The notes under the pieces were generated by a model. The model ran no database searches and was not told the origin of the DNA. It saw only the letters and a program-made list of their open reading frames with translations. A stretch of 64,000 nucleotides of DNA from Buxus sempervirens (taxonomy: Eukaryota; Streptophyta; Magnoliopsida; Buxales; Buxaceae): assembly GCA_947561395.2 (NCBI GenBank), contig OX387192.1:14296221-14360220 (forward strand). The letters run 5' to 3'. Of this stretch, positions 43,536-53,777 are shown one piece after another. The translations under genes and the position numbers were made by a program. Every line of letters begins with the position of its first letter. Positions within the stretch are counted from its first letter, which is position 1.

Positions 43536-44828
43536 ATTCATTTTATAACTTTTTTAGCAGAAAACCAATCCCTAAGGCTTGTGGACATGTATAAGGCCTA
43601 CGTGGGCCCTCGTGTGGGCCCACAGTGGTTCAAATGCGGCCATTTGGCTCTTCTTTTTAGGGTCTTTCAAAATCAAACACAAAGGGGAATCAAAGGGTTT
43701 ATCCCCCTTTCACACACCGAAGCAAAGATCAAACAGGGATTTGGGTATCCCTTGTTTGGTTTTCTTTATTCTAAAAACACCCATCCTAGCTATAAATGGA
43801 CTAAATCAAACCAAAGTGACCACAATAGGCATGCTTCCAATCAAAGCTAAGGTGAACACGATAATACACGACTAAGAGCAATTAAGAGTTGGAAAACACT
43901 TTTTTTTTCTGCACTCACAACTTAATGAAAACAGCTTTCTAAAACATGTCTTTAGCACATGGAAACACATGCAAGCATATAGGGATATACATGCAAAGGG
44001 GTTCGGCTTCTCATGATCACAAAACAGTGACTAAAAGGTGATTAAAACCTCGATTAGAATACATGGAAACAGTTGCAAAAGGATGCGATTATATAACCCT
44101 AACAAGAGGATATTATGCATTCATGTGATAGCAACTAGGCATGCATCTCATGTATTTTATCATGTCAACATCATCTCACAAAACCTAGCGAAATAACATG
44201 TAAAGGAGGGAAGAGGAAGAGGGCTTACTTAAGGGATACATTAGAAGGCACATACAAGAGGAACATGCCCCTCTTTTTTATGAAAAGGAGACAAGCAAAA
44301 CAGTGGCGGAATGGTGGTTGCATGACCCCTTCAAAACCCACCAAACTACCTTCCATACCCTCTTTTACCAACCAAATACCTTACCTTTCTTGCCATGTAG
44401 GAATAATCACTCTTAAAAGAGCCTAAGAGAGATTATCGGGGATAGAATGCATGCTTAAATCGAGGGAAACAACACATATTCATAGAGAAAGAAATCAATG
44501 TACTTTGATCATGCTCATTTTAAGATATGTTACATAAAAAATGGTGAGGAGGCTTACCTTAAAGTCAAAAACCTCCTAGGATGGTGTTGGAACCCACTTG
44601 AGATACCCACAGCACTTGAGCTCCTTTCCAACTCCAGCAAGTCCTCCAAAGGTCTCCTTCCAAGTGTTAGGAATGAAGAAGAAGGGGGAGGAAGGGGCTT
44701 AGGGTAGTAAGATTAGGATTTTTGGTGTAAAAAGAGGTTGGAGAGGGTAGAGAAGGGAGGTACAAGCAGGGTGGGGTGGGGGAAAATTTCGGCAAGCAGC
44801 AACCTTCAGCCAAATGGCTAGGGTTGCT

Positions 44829-44836
44829 ATTTATAG
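44829..44836 (-). promoter_or_regulatory. TATA box of LTR g
   Basis: TATAAATA on the minus strand lies 14 bp downstream of palindrome cassette P1. Transcription would run toward lower coordinates through R/U5. Confidence 0.55.
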
Positions 44837-44849
44837 ACAAAATTAAAGT

Positions 44850-45029
44850 AACCGAAATTGATTTTCGGTTACACTGCTTTTTAGTATAACGGAAAATCAA
44901 TTTCGGTTATACCAATTTTGTTTGTAACTGAAAATCAATTTCGGTTGCACTGCTCTTTAGTATAACCGAAAATCAATTTCGGTTATACAAAATTTGTTTG
45001 TAACCGAAATTGAATTTCGGTTACTTTTG
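44850..45029. repeat. Palindrome cassette P1 of LTR g
   Basis: Five palindromes sit in tandem with arms TAACCGAAA and TTTCGGTTA (centres near 44862, 44895, 44937, 44970 and 45012), spacing about 33-40 bp. Single arm changes are few (AACGGAAAA, AACTGAAAA). The cassette ends just upstream of the TATA box. Confidence 0.88.
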
Positions 45030-46027
45030 GATATTCACAGATTACCCCCTGAGATATTTATCTGCGTTTCTTGCCACGTGTGCAGTTCCTTCGCCCCGTG
45101 TGCAGTTTCCAGCATTGCTGTCCGGAAACTTCCACTGCTCATATCTTCTTCATCCGGACTCCGATTTGAGCAAAATTAGTTGCGTTAGAACCGTATCGGA
45201 GTCCTATATTCATTTGGGTAGGGTTAAGCACTTGATTCGGGGTTTAGCAGAAAGTCAATTTCTGCTCCCCCTCAAGTTTGACCAGCCTATAAATCCTTCA
45301 TCCAGGCTCCGATTCTAGCAAACTCAGTTGCGTTAGAACCGTGTTGAGATTCTCTATCCACTGAGATAAATCAAGGTGGTCAATTATCACTTGATCAAAA
45401 AGTCAATTTTTGCCCACTTAAGGTTTGAGTTTCCAGCTAGGGTTTGCATTTCCGGCACTTCTGGGTGTGCAAAAATGAGGTGCTTACAGCCTTGTCTTAA
45501 ACCCTTTTGACACTTGAAAACCCTCCATACTACCATTAACCATGACCAAGAAAGCTGTGGTAGTTACACACTCCATTATCCATCTAGTAAAGTTTTATGG
45601 AAACTGAAAGCCTCTCAGCACCTCTTCCAAACATCTCCAATCTATTGAGTCATAGGCCTTTCGTATATCAACCTTAAGAGCACACCTAGGAAGTGGTAAT
45701 TCTTAAACAATTCATGTGTGATGAGTATGTTGTCAACCATCCTTCGTCCAGGTATAAATGCCAACTGGTACTGCCCAACCAAATCACCCACCACCTTTTT
45801 GAGTCAATTAGCTATGATCATCGAGACACACTTGTATATCGTATTAACACATGAAATAGGGTGAAACTCATTGATTCTAGAAGTTTTACCTCCCTTGGGC
45901 ACCAACGTAATTATGGAGTGGTTCACCTATTCAGTAGCTTCCCTGTGGAGAAGAAGCTTCTAATGGCAGCAGGAACTTCCTTTCCTACCACTTCCTTCCC
46001 TACCACACACTTGTGGACTTAAGACTT

Positions 46028-46239
46028 AATCATTGATATTATCCCCATCTTATGCTTTGGAATCCACAATTCTGTGTATTATTTGTTGTTTTTGTATGCA
46101 GATTGAAATGTAACAACCAAATTCAGATCTCCATGGACAGACCATAATAAATAAGTTATGAGATATTATAATTAAGCAATCGCAACTCATCTCTTAGCTT
46201 GTTCACTGGAAGGAAACAATGAGATAGCTGGCAGTGCTT
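46028..46239. other. Possible unique DNA between LINE-g and LINE-k
   Basis: This is the right-hand continuation of 22361-23764. No gene, repeat or LTR end was recognised. The 3' boundary is set by the first LINE-k residues and is uncertain by about 10 bp. Confidence 0.45.
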
Positions 46240-48213
46240 TTTCATCCCACCTACTGTTGTGGCTTGGATCATGGAATGCATTACAACCCCGGCCTTCTCA
46301 ATCATGATCAATGGCAGCCTTTGTGGTTTCTTTAAGGGTGCTGTTGGTCTTCGCCAAGGTGACCCTATGTCACCCTACTTGTTTGTGCTGGTCATGGAGG
46401 TATTCAACATGGTGCTAAAGGAGAATACTAGGCAAGGTTTTACCTACCATCAGAGATGTGAAGCCATTGATCTCAAACTACTGTGCTTTGCTGATGACTT
46501 GTTCATTTTCTCCAAAGCTGACAACTCTTCCATTCTATGTATCATTGCTGCTCTCCAGGAGTTCCAGCATCTAACTAGCTTATGTGTCAACAAAAGCAAG
46601 AGTTCTATGTTTTTAAGTGGGGTGGATCAGGCTAAGAGAGCTGAACTGAGCTTGTTGTCTGGGTTTCCTTTGGGTGAACTGCCGGTTAAGTACCTCGGTA
46701 TTCCGCTTATTACGTCAAAACTCACATGGAGGGACTGCCTACCACTTATTGAACAAGTCAAATCTAGGACTCAAGCTTGGAAAGGAAGGAGCCTTTCGTA
46801 TGCGGGCAGGCTTCTACTCATTAAATCTGTGCTATTTTCCATCAAGGTACACTGGCTAACCACTTTTATTATTCCTAAAGGTGTTCTTACGGAATTGGAA
46901 AGGATCTCAAGGAGGTTCTTATGGTTGGGTCCAGAGCTCAAGAGGAAAATGACACCAATTAGTTGGGACATTGTGTGTAGATCATGTGAGGAAGGGGGGT
47001 TGGGTTTGTTCAGGTTGAGCCTTTGGAACAAAGCTGCAGTTATGAAGCATGTATGGAAAATTTTAAGCTTTAGTGAATCCTTGTGGGTACAATGGGTGCA
47101 TAAGTACCTTGTGAAGGATCGGAACTTCTGGATCATAAATATACTAGCATGTTGTTCTTGGGCATGGCGAAAGATACTTAAGACAAGATCAGACGTGCAC
47201 CAACGTGTGAAGAAGAAGATAATGAATGGTTGCACTACTTCACTATGGTATGACAACTGGCATCCGGATGGTCCATTGTTCATTACCTATGGAGCTCGTT
47301 TGATATATGATTCCGGCCTTCCTTCTAGTGCCAAGGTGAGTGATATCATTTCAGGTAACAATTGGGATCCTCCAGTGGCAGCTTCATTTAACCTTAGAGA
47401 GGTATGGAGCAAACTTCACCAACTTGGTAACCCAAATTCGGACAGTGAGGACGTGATGATATGGACTCCTTCTAAGACAGGTGTGTTTGATATTAGTAGC
47501 ACATATAAGAGTATCGATACATTGCATGTGCAAGTCCATTGGTGTAGATTGGTTTGGTTCCCTCAACACATACCAAAGCATGCTTTCTTGATATGGTTGG
47601 CTATTAATCGAAGGTTACTCACCAAGGACCGGCTTCACAAGTTAGGTGTTGTTGACCAAGCAACATGTGTGCTGTGTAGATTCACGGTCGAGTCTCACTC
47701 ACACCTATTCTTTGATTGTCAGTATAGTGCCCAGATTTGGTCCCACATCCTCTCCTTGAATTGTGTAAGTCGAGTTCGACGGGACTGGGAGGAGACTGTC
47801 CAATGGGCGTCATCATTGCAGTTGGGTAGTGCACACTCTCGAATGATATTCAAGGTATCATTAGCAGCCACAGTTTACCACATTTGGAGAGAAAGGAACC
47901 GTCGTGTATTTAGTAATTCATACTTACCATGGCAGAACCTGGTTCAAGCAATTACATCGGACGTTCGTGATAAAGCCAACCTTGAGAGGGTGAAGCTCCA
48001 AGACACTCCTCTCCATCGTCATTTAGTGTATAATTGGGGTTTGAATTGGGAGTTCATACCCTAGTAAAGGTCACCTTTGCTGTTCTCCCGTGGGTTGGGA
48101 TGGTTTTGTATGTTCTTGTACCCTATCACTAGGGTTCTTATTTCTGTTTTGAACCATATTGTACCTATTTTTCTTTATTATTACACTTTGGACTTACCTT
48201 CCAAAAAAAAAAA
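46240..48213 (+). mobile_element. 5'-truncated LINE (LINE-k), well preserved
   Basis: The element starts in the middle of the RT and ends GGACTTACCTTCC plus A-run (48203-48213). It is closely similar to LINE-a and LINE-i. No TSD could be assigned: the 3' flank is cut after 13 bp by LTR h at 48227. The uninterrupted frame suggests relatively recent insertion or recent activity of the subfamily. Confidence 0.88.
46241..48064 (+). CDS. LINE-k ORF2 fragment, intact RT core to C-terminus
   Basis: About 600 codons are open without interruption: WIMECITTPAFSIMINGS, GLRQGDPMSPYLF, catalytic FADDLFIF, PVKYLGIPLITSK, LSYAGRLLLIKSVLFSIKV, RRFLWLGPELKRKM, SWAWRKILK, LWYDNWHPDGPLF, the zinc cluster CVLCRFTVESHSHLFFDC, VYHIWRERNRRVF and the end NWGLNWEFIP. 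No methionine marks the start; the frame is simply open at the truncation. Without the endonuclease, the N-terminal RT motifs and ORF1 it cannot mobilise itself, but the RT active site and zf-RVT appear undamaged. Confidence 0.87.
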   Translation, partial: FIPPTVVAWIMECITTPAFSIMINGSLCGFFKGAVGLRQGDPMSPYLFVLVMEVFNMVLKENTRQGFTYHQRCEAIDLKLLCFADDLFIFSKADNSSILCIIAALQEFQHLTSLCVNKSKSSMFLSGVDQAKRAELSLLSGFPLGELPVKYLGIPLITSKLTWRDCLPLIEQVKSRTQAWKGRSLSYAGRLLLIKSVLFSIKVHWLTTFIIPKGVLTELERISRRFLWLGPELKRKMTPISWDIVCRSCEEGGLGLFRLSLWNKAAVMKHVWKILSFSESLWVQWVHKYLVKDRNFWIINILACCSWAWRKILKTRSDVHQRVKKKIMNGCTTSLWYDNWHPDGPLFITYGARLIYDSGLPSSAKVSDIISGNNWDPPVAASFNLREVWSKLHQLGNPNSDSEDVMIWTPSKTGVFDISSTYKSIDTLHVQVHWCRLVWFPQHIPKHAFLIWLAINRRLLTKDRLHKLGVVDQATCVLCRFTVESHSHLFFDCQYSAQIWSHILSLNCVSRVRRDWEETVQWASSLQLGSAHSRMIFKVSLAATVYHIWRERNRRVFSNSYLPWQNLVQAITSDVRDKANLERVKLQDTPLHRHLVYNWGLNWEFIP

Positions 48214-49014
48214 TTCTAGTCCACTCTGTGTGCACGTCGGCTGGCGAGGGCACACGCGATGCGAGGGAACGGGGGGATAAGTAGTCGCCACTGCCAAATG
48301 GGGTACAGGCAGACACTTGGATGCCTAAAGGATGTCTATTAGGTGGTCTGCACATTGAGATTCTGGGAAAGGGACTGGTTACAGTTCGGGGAAGTCCGTA
48401 GACACCCCAGTCCGCCCCGTCAAAAGACGGGTCCCACGAGTTATCCTAGTTAGGGAGTCAACTTGATGTAACTCACACTATTCCTAAGCCGAACATGCAT
48501 ATTTATTTCAGGTCTGAGTGGGGTCCACCAAAGGTGTAGGTCCCCTTTCTTTTATTCGATTTTATCTTTTTATCCAAGTGATGTTGGTCTGATATGGGCC
48601 CCATTGGAAGCCCATGGAATGCCAATTAGGGCTTAGGCTAAGCCCAATTCCCATTTGGGGTTACGTTGGATAACCCCATTTATTGGATTGGTTTATTTGG
48701 TTTTGGATTAATTAAACGTGCAAATGATTAGTGGGTTGAGTTTTTTAGGGCCCATTGGACTTGGAGATGGCCCATGGGATTAACCAAGATGCCCTTGGGG
48801 CCCATTATTGAAAATGGGCCCTGGTTTGGGCTGGTCGGGGTGTGGGCCCCGTTGGAAGGCCCAAAATGCCTTATTGGGCCCAAGTCTCACAAAAGAAAGC
48901 TTGGGTTGACCCAGAGGCCCAAAGGGTTTGATTAGACTTATTGGAGATGGGTCAGGTGGGTCGAAGCCCAAAGAAATAGAAATGGGGGGCTTACTGGGCT
49001 CTATCCATAGAACA

Positions 49015-49050
49015 AGTGCGGTCCGAACCGCTTTGTGTATGCGGTTCCGG
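49015..49050. repeat. Palindrome cassette P2 of LTR h
   Basis: AGTGCGGTCCGAACCGC and TGTATGCGGTTCCGG share GCGGT/ACCGC arms. It is a short, partly decayed cassette, but its arms match P1 of the same LTR at 57083-57165. Confidence 0.6.
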
Positions 49051-50069
49051 CCTAGGAAGCCCAAAAGGCGATTCTCATGGGGGGTCTAAGAGTCCCTTCC
49101 CTAGGGACTTTTACGAACTGTTGTGGGTCTCTAAGCAGACCCACAGTGGCTTCTACATGCCCTTTTCGGCCAGAAATGCCATTTTCCAATGGATTCTTAA
49201 AGTGGGAAGAATCCCTACTCTTGGACAGCCATTAGAGCCTTGGAACAGGGACTCTAGAAGTCCCTGTTTGGTGTCATAAATGGTCTCCTCCTTTCCCCTA
49301 TGAGAGAAAGAGAAGGAAGGCTCGGAAGGCCAAGACCAAATCCCATTCGATCAACTCATTCACATATTCATTCAAACCATATAAGCAAGCACAGAAGCAA
49401 ACAACCAGGGTGAACATGCACGAAAACAAACATTTAAGAACCTTACAAAAACAGTATATGAAAGTGGGATATTGAGAGAATCTAATCATGCTTCAAGGAT
49501 ATGGTTTGTATGTGTATAATTGTAAGCACCTCATTTTTTATCAAGTAAAAATCCTGAGGGGCAAAAGTTGACTTTTTGATCAAGTACAAATCCACCATCA
49601 TACTTCTTCCCTATGATTAGGAAATTCTGACACGATCCTAACGCAACCGAGTTTGCTCAGACTGGGGTCCGAATGAAGAAGTTATGAGCCGATCAAACTT
49701 GAGGGGGTAGAAATTGACTTTTTGATAAACCCCAGATTAACTACTTAACCCTGTCCCAGTGGACAGAGGACTCCGATACGGTTCTAACGCAATTGAGCTT
49801 GCTAGAATCGGAGCCTAGATGGAAAAGATATGAACAGTTCAAGTTCTAGGGCAGCATTGCTAAAATTTGCCCACGTGGCAAATAGAGCAAACTGCAGATA
49901 AAAATATCTGGGGGCAAATCCGTAAATAGCAGAAAATTCAAAAATATCTGGGGGCATATTTGAAATTATTTGGTGGAAATCTGTGAATATCAAAAGATCA
50001 TAAAATATCTAAGGGCAAATCTGCAAATAACCAGGGGTAAATCGGCAAATATCAGAAATTTACCTTTTT

Positions 50070-50313
50070 GTATCCGATATAATATGTCGGATATGCATAT
50101 TTCCATTTGTATCCGACATATAATTTTGGATACAAAAGATTTTTTCTGAGAGTCTGTGAGATTCTTCGAAAGACTCTCTGCAAAAAATTAATTTTTAAAA
50201 TGATTATGTTTGTATCTGACATATTATGTCGGATAAAAAGGAACCTTGGTGTATCTGACCATGTACTGTGTACCTGACCTATGTGTTTGGATACAAAAAG
50301 TCATCTATAAAAA
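50070..50313 (+). promoter_or_regulatory. LTR f palindrome cassette P1 and TATA box
   Basis: Palindromes with arms GTATCCGACAT and ATGTCGGATAC (variants GTATCCGATAT, GTATCTGACAT, TTTTGGATAC) occupy 50070-50294. TATAAAAA follows at 50306-50313, 11 bp after the last arm. A small degenerate direct repeat (CTGGGGGCAAATCTG type) precedes the cassette at 49910-50050. Confidence 0.65.
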
Positions 50314-51834
50314 GGGAGCAGCACTCCCTAGCTTTGGTTTGCTGCCATTTTTGTTGATTTCCACTTCTTGTCCCCCACACCCTCTAATCCGAAACCCCCT
50401 CTTTCAAGCCCTCTTCGCTTCCTAAGTCCCCCAAGCACCATCTAAAGCCCATCTTGCCCTTTTTAAGCCCTTCTTCCTCCTCCTAGAAAAAGAACGAGAA
50501 ACTTGCTATTGGTGGTGAAAGAAGGAGCTCCAGTCACCTCCCTTACTTCAAGGAGGCTCAACACCTCATTCCAGGGTTTGTAAACCCCAAGGTGAGCCTT
50601 GTCATGAGGTTTTATTTCACGTACATGAATATGAGTATGCTTTAACCATGTTTGGGTGTCTCCCATCCTTGGCATGCACTTGTTTTCTCTTTTCTAGCAT
50701 GCTAACAACTCTTTCCTTTACTTGTGTTCTTTACTTTGGAATAAGAAAACTCCCAGGGTAGGGGGAGTGTTCGCATGCCTTCAAGGGAGGGAGTGTTCCC
50801 ATCTATGTATGGTTTAAGGGCCTTTTAGCATGTTGTTTGGTCATTGATTGTTTTCATTCGGATAGGGGGAGGGTGTTCCCCCTTTGTGTGCCCATCTCTT
50901 GTATCCCGTCTTAATCTCCCCCTCTCTCCCTTCTTTAAACAGATTTGTTTAGATGCTTCTGTGTTTGTTTGAGCATGGAGTTTATAATAGAATTAGTTGG
51001 TTCATTTAGGTTAGAATGCATACATATTTTTTGGAGTGTTTGATTCCCCCATGCCCCCACTCTAATGCCTTCTAGTTGCTGCCATGTGTAATAAGCATGC
51101 TCCTTCTTTTTACATGTATAGTTACACATGTCCCAAATATGTCCTCATGCAGGCATATCATCACTAGAATCATGCTAAGCTATTCCTTTGTTCATTTGTC
51201 ACTTGATCTCCATACACATGAGCACACACGTGCACTCCACTTTTCATACACATAATATGTAGAAATGCATGTGTAAGCACCTATTTTTGCGCCCCCAGAA
51301 GTGCCGGAAATACAAACCCTAGACAGAAAGTCAAACCCTAAGGGGTGAAAAGTTGACTTTTTGATCAAGTGATAATTGACTACCTTGCTATATCTCGATG
51401 GATAGAGAATCTCGACACGGTTCCAACGCAACTGAGTTTACTGGAATCGGGGTCCGGATGAAGGATCTATCAGCTGGTCAAACTTGAGGGGGAGCCGAAA
51501 TTTGACTTTCTGCTAAACCCCAATTCAACTGCTTAACCTTATCTCAATGGATAGAGAATCTTGACATGGTTCCAACGCAACTGAGTTTGCTGGAATCGAG
51601 GTCCGGACGAAGGATTTATCAGCCAATCAAACTTGAGGGAGAGCCGAAAGTTGACTTTATGCTAAACCCTGAATCAACTATTTTGCTTTATTCCATTGAA
51701 TAGAGGGCTCCGACACAGTTTTAACGCAACTGAGTTTGCCTGAATCGGAGTCCGGATGAGGAAGATATGAGCAGTTGAAGTTCTAGGGCAAAAATGCTGA
51801 AAACTGCACACGTGGCAAGCAGCAAGGCAAAAGT

Positions 51835-52040
51835 GTCTCAGGGATTAAATCTGCAATTATCCAAGTCAATGTAAATATCTCAAGGACTGAATCTGTAGAT
51901 ATCCAGGAGTATCAAGGACTAGATCCATAAATATCCAAAGTTGAGAAAATATCGCAGGGACCAAATCTGTAAATATCCAAAAGTATCAGGGACCAAATCT
52001 GTAAATATCCCAAGTATCAGGGACCAATCCACAAATATCA
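51835..52040 (+). repeat. GGGACCAAATCTGTAAATATCC degenerate array
   Basis: Six or so units of about 32 bp with core GGGACCAAATCTGTAAATAT and decayed variants are visible. It occupies the position where copies f and g have their first palindrome units. Confidence 0.75.
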
Positions 52041-52054
52041 AGATTTGCTCATGA

Positions 52055-52290
52055 TTGATGTCTCCTATGGGCATGCATGGGCATCATCCATGCATGCAAC
52101 ACCTCATACATCTCTCTCTCTCTCTCTCTCTCTCTCCCCCCATGATCATCCATGCATGCATCTTTCTCTCTCTCTCATAATTGATGTTTCCCATGTGCAT
52201 GCATGTGCATCATCAATGCATACACCATGCAAACATCTCATCTCTCTCTCTCTCTCTCCCCCACCCATGCATGCATGCATATCACATGCA
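52055..52290 (+). repeat. CATGCATG palindromes and (CT)n microsatellites
   Basis: GGGCATGCATGGGCATCATC-type blocks occur three to four times, alternating with (CT)n runs at about 52110-52136, 52163-52178 and 52240-52258. CATGCATG is a perfect palindrome. This zone directly precedes the TATA box of LTR e and so takes the place of P1, with unrelated arm sequence. Confidence 0.8.
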
Positions 52291-52299
52291 TTACCCCAT

Positions 52300-52306
52300 T
52301 ATAAAG
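52300..52306 (+). promoter_or_regulatory. TATA box of LTR e
   Basis: TATAAAG is followed by a CT-rich leader. The aligned leader is where LTR copy b resumes at 961. Confidence 0.5.
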
Positions 52307-53671
52307 CCCCCATCCCACCCCATACGTATGGGAGAACTCTCATTTGTTGCTCATCTCTCCCACAACTCCCATTCTTCTCCCATTCTCTCCAACCTCTCTC
52401 CCCCATCTCTCTCATCTCCTAAGCTAATCCCACCTCTCCAACACTCTCAAACCATTCCCAAACACACCAAAAAATCCCTCTCTCAAGTCCCTTCTTTTCC
52501 CTTCCTCTCTACTTGGAGACCAAGGAATATACTTGAAGAGCTTGGTGGAGCAATAAGGTGAGCTCAAGGTGCTGCCCTACTCTCAAGGAGCTTCAACCAC
52601 ACTCAAGGAGGACTTTCAATCACTAAGGTAAGCATTCTTACCATGTATTGTTTAACATAGTTGGAGATGAAGGGGTTATGAGCATGTTGAGGTAGTTGCT
52701 TTTCCGTATGCCTTGTTGTTTCTTTACTTGCTGTTCTCTATTTTTTTTTCCTCTCTTCCACTTCTTCTCCACTCCATGAGGACGAAATCCGATGGTAAGG
52801 GGAGATGACTACGATAGAAAGGTGGGAGGAGAGCCCGACCCGCGGCGTATAAAGAGTCTTTTAATCACATTTTTCCTCCATTTTTGTTACTTTCAGATTA
52901 TTGAGGAGAGTATGTTCTCCCCTTTTCGCATGTCCGATGTACCCTTAAATCCCCCCTCTCATCCTTTCTTTAAAGGTTTTCCATCTAGTGCCATATTTTC
53001 TTCTCTTATGTATATTTGGTGCCATGAAGCATGCTTGCCTAGGGTAGAGTCTTTTTTATGCTTTGGATAATATGCTCCCCATATCCCCTTCCATGATCCC
53101 CCTCATAGCTACCGTTTTAAGTCACTTTGCATGCATCCTATCCCTCTTTACATACACCAATGCACACACATGAGTATGGCACCAATAAAAGGCATGATAG
53201 TTCCCCTTTGTTTTATCCTACTCGCACGCATGAGAACCCACACACACTCATCCTTTTTGTCTGCTGTTCTAGCATGTTTGCTACCTCATTTGGCATGTCC
53301 TTACATGTTGGTTTAGTTGCTTGATTAATGCATGTACGAATGGTTTGGTCATAGACTGGTACATGTGCCATTCGGGCCCTTCCCCTTGCTATCCTTAGGG
53401 AGAGGAGGAGGTGTACATGGCACAAGAACAGGGATACCCTAGGCCCCTGTTCCAGGGCTTGATTTCCAACTCAAGAAGAAGGAGGGAGGCCCCCAAGTCT
53501 CAACCTCCTTCTCTTTCGGTTCAAAAATCACCAAGGGTGGCCAAACAAGGCCATTCCCTTAATTTTGTACCACTGTGGGCCCACAAAGGGGCCCACACAG
53601 GCCTTATCAAGCCCTAGAAGCCCACAGGAGCCACCCCCATTGCAAAATCCCCGAAAAGTGCCATTCAAGAG

Positions 53672-53777
53672 TGATCCGACAACTCAGGCCGAATCACCTT
53701 GAATGTGTGTGTAGCCGACCTTCATGGTCGGCTACATTAAAGCTTGTGTGTAGCTGACCATGATGGCCGGCTACATG
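53672..53777. repeat. Palindrome cassette P2 of LTR e
   Basis: There are three units: TGATCCGAC/GGCCGAATCA around aactca, then GTGTAGCCGACC/GGTCGGCTACAT and TGTAGCTGACC/GGCCGGCTACAT. The arms resemble copies c and f. Confidence 0.85.

Larger units (their letters stand above)
42308..45488 (-). mobile_element. Solo family-1 LTR (g), with TSD
   Basis: The left end TGTGCACGCG and right end GGTGCTTACA are flanked by the perfect 5-bp duplication GCCTT (42303-42307 and 45489-45493). The flanks rejoin the LINE-g frame at KGLRQGDP. At 3,181 bp with no internal domain, it is a solo LTR. On the minus strand the order is: start TGTAAGCACCTCATTTTTGC, palindrome cassette P1, TATA box, R/U5 with polymorphic A-rich sequence, cassette P2, the GGGCC-rich module, and the end block with GGCAACTCC about 85 bp from the end. 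This is the best complete family-1 reference in the window together with copy e. Confidence 0.93.
23774..46016 (-). mobile_element. LINE-g, outermost element of a deep nest
   Basis: The poly(A) end is the T-run after 23773, with GGAAATTAAG as tail signature. The duplication ACTTAAGACTT is present at 23765-23775 and 46017-46027, so the insertion spans 22 kb although the LINE itself is only about 2.3 kb. The LINE pieces are 23774-25041, 41749-42307 and 45494-46016. They are separated by the family-2 LTR H with its own nested cargo (25042-41743) and the family-1 solo LTR (42308-45488). The pieces join in coding order across both insertions. Confidence 0.9.
24005..46016 (-). pseudogene. LINE-g ORF2, RT and zf-RVT in three pieces
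   Basis: Read on the minus strand, 46016-45494 encodes the RT N-terminal part (QLAFIPGRRMVDNILITHEL, then a region with deletions). Joining at 45494/42307 restores KGLRQGDPISPYLF; the catalytic motif here is FIDDF in place of FADDL. The piece 42307-41749 ends in EVIYKMERICRHF and joins 25041, which continues with the GLGVMNLHLWNKC region. The zf-RVT follows, with CVLCRRNNESVEHLFFESGYS: the last zinc ligand Cys is replaced by Ser. Several frameshifts make it inactive. The 5' junction near 45975-46005 carries a 16-bp tandem duplication. Confidence 0.85.

Noticed and set aside
43390-45029. Palindromes interpreted as terminal inverted repeats of MITEs
   Set aside because: They are tandem units of about 25-30 bp at fixed LTR positions with no TA or TAA target duplication and no internal body.
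45494-48213. Minus-strand RT fragment (45494-46016) next to plus-strand LINE-k, resembling a twin-priming 5' inversion
   Set aside because: The two pieces overlap in the WIMEC...NGS region but differ in sequence, and the minus piece joins LINE-g through the TSD of LTR g. They are separate elements.
52045-52561. Overlapping Ser/Pro/His-rich open frames as secreted peptides
   Set aside because: They are translations of (CT)n and CATGCATG repeats in two frames within LTR e.
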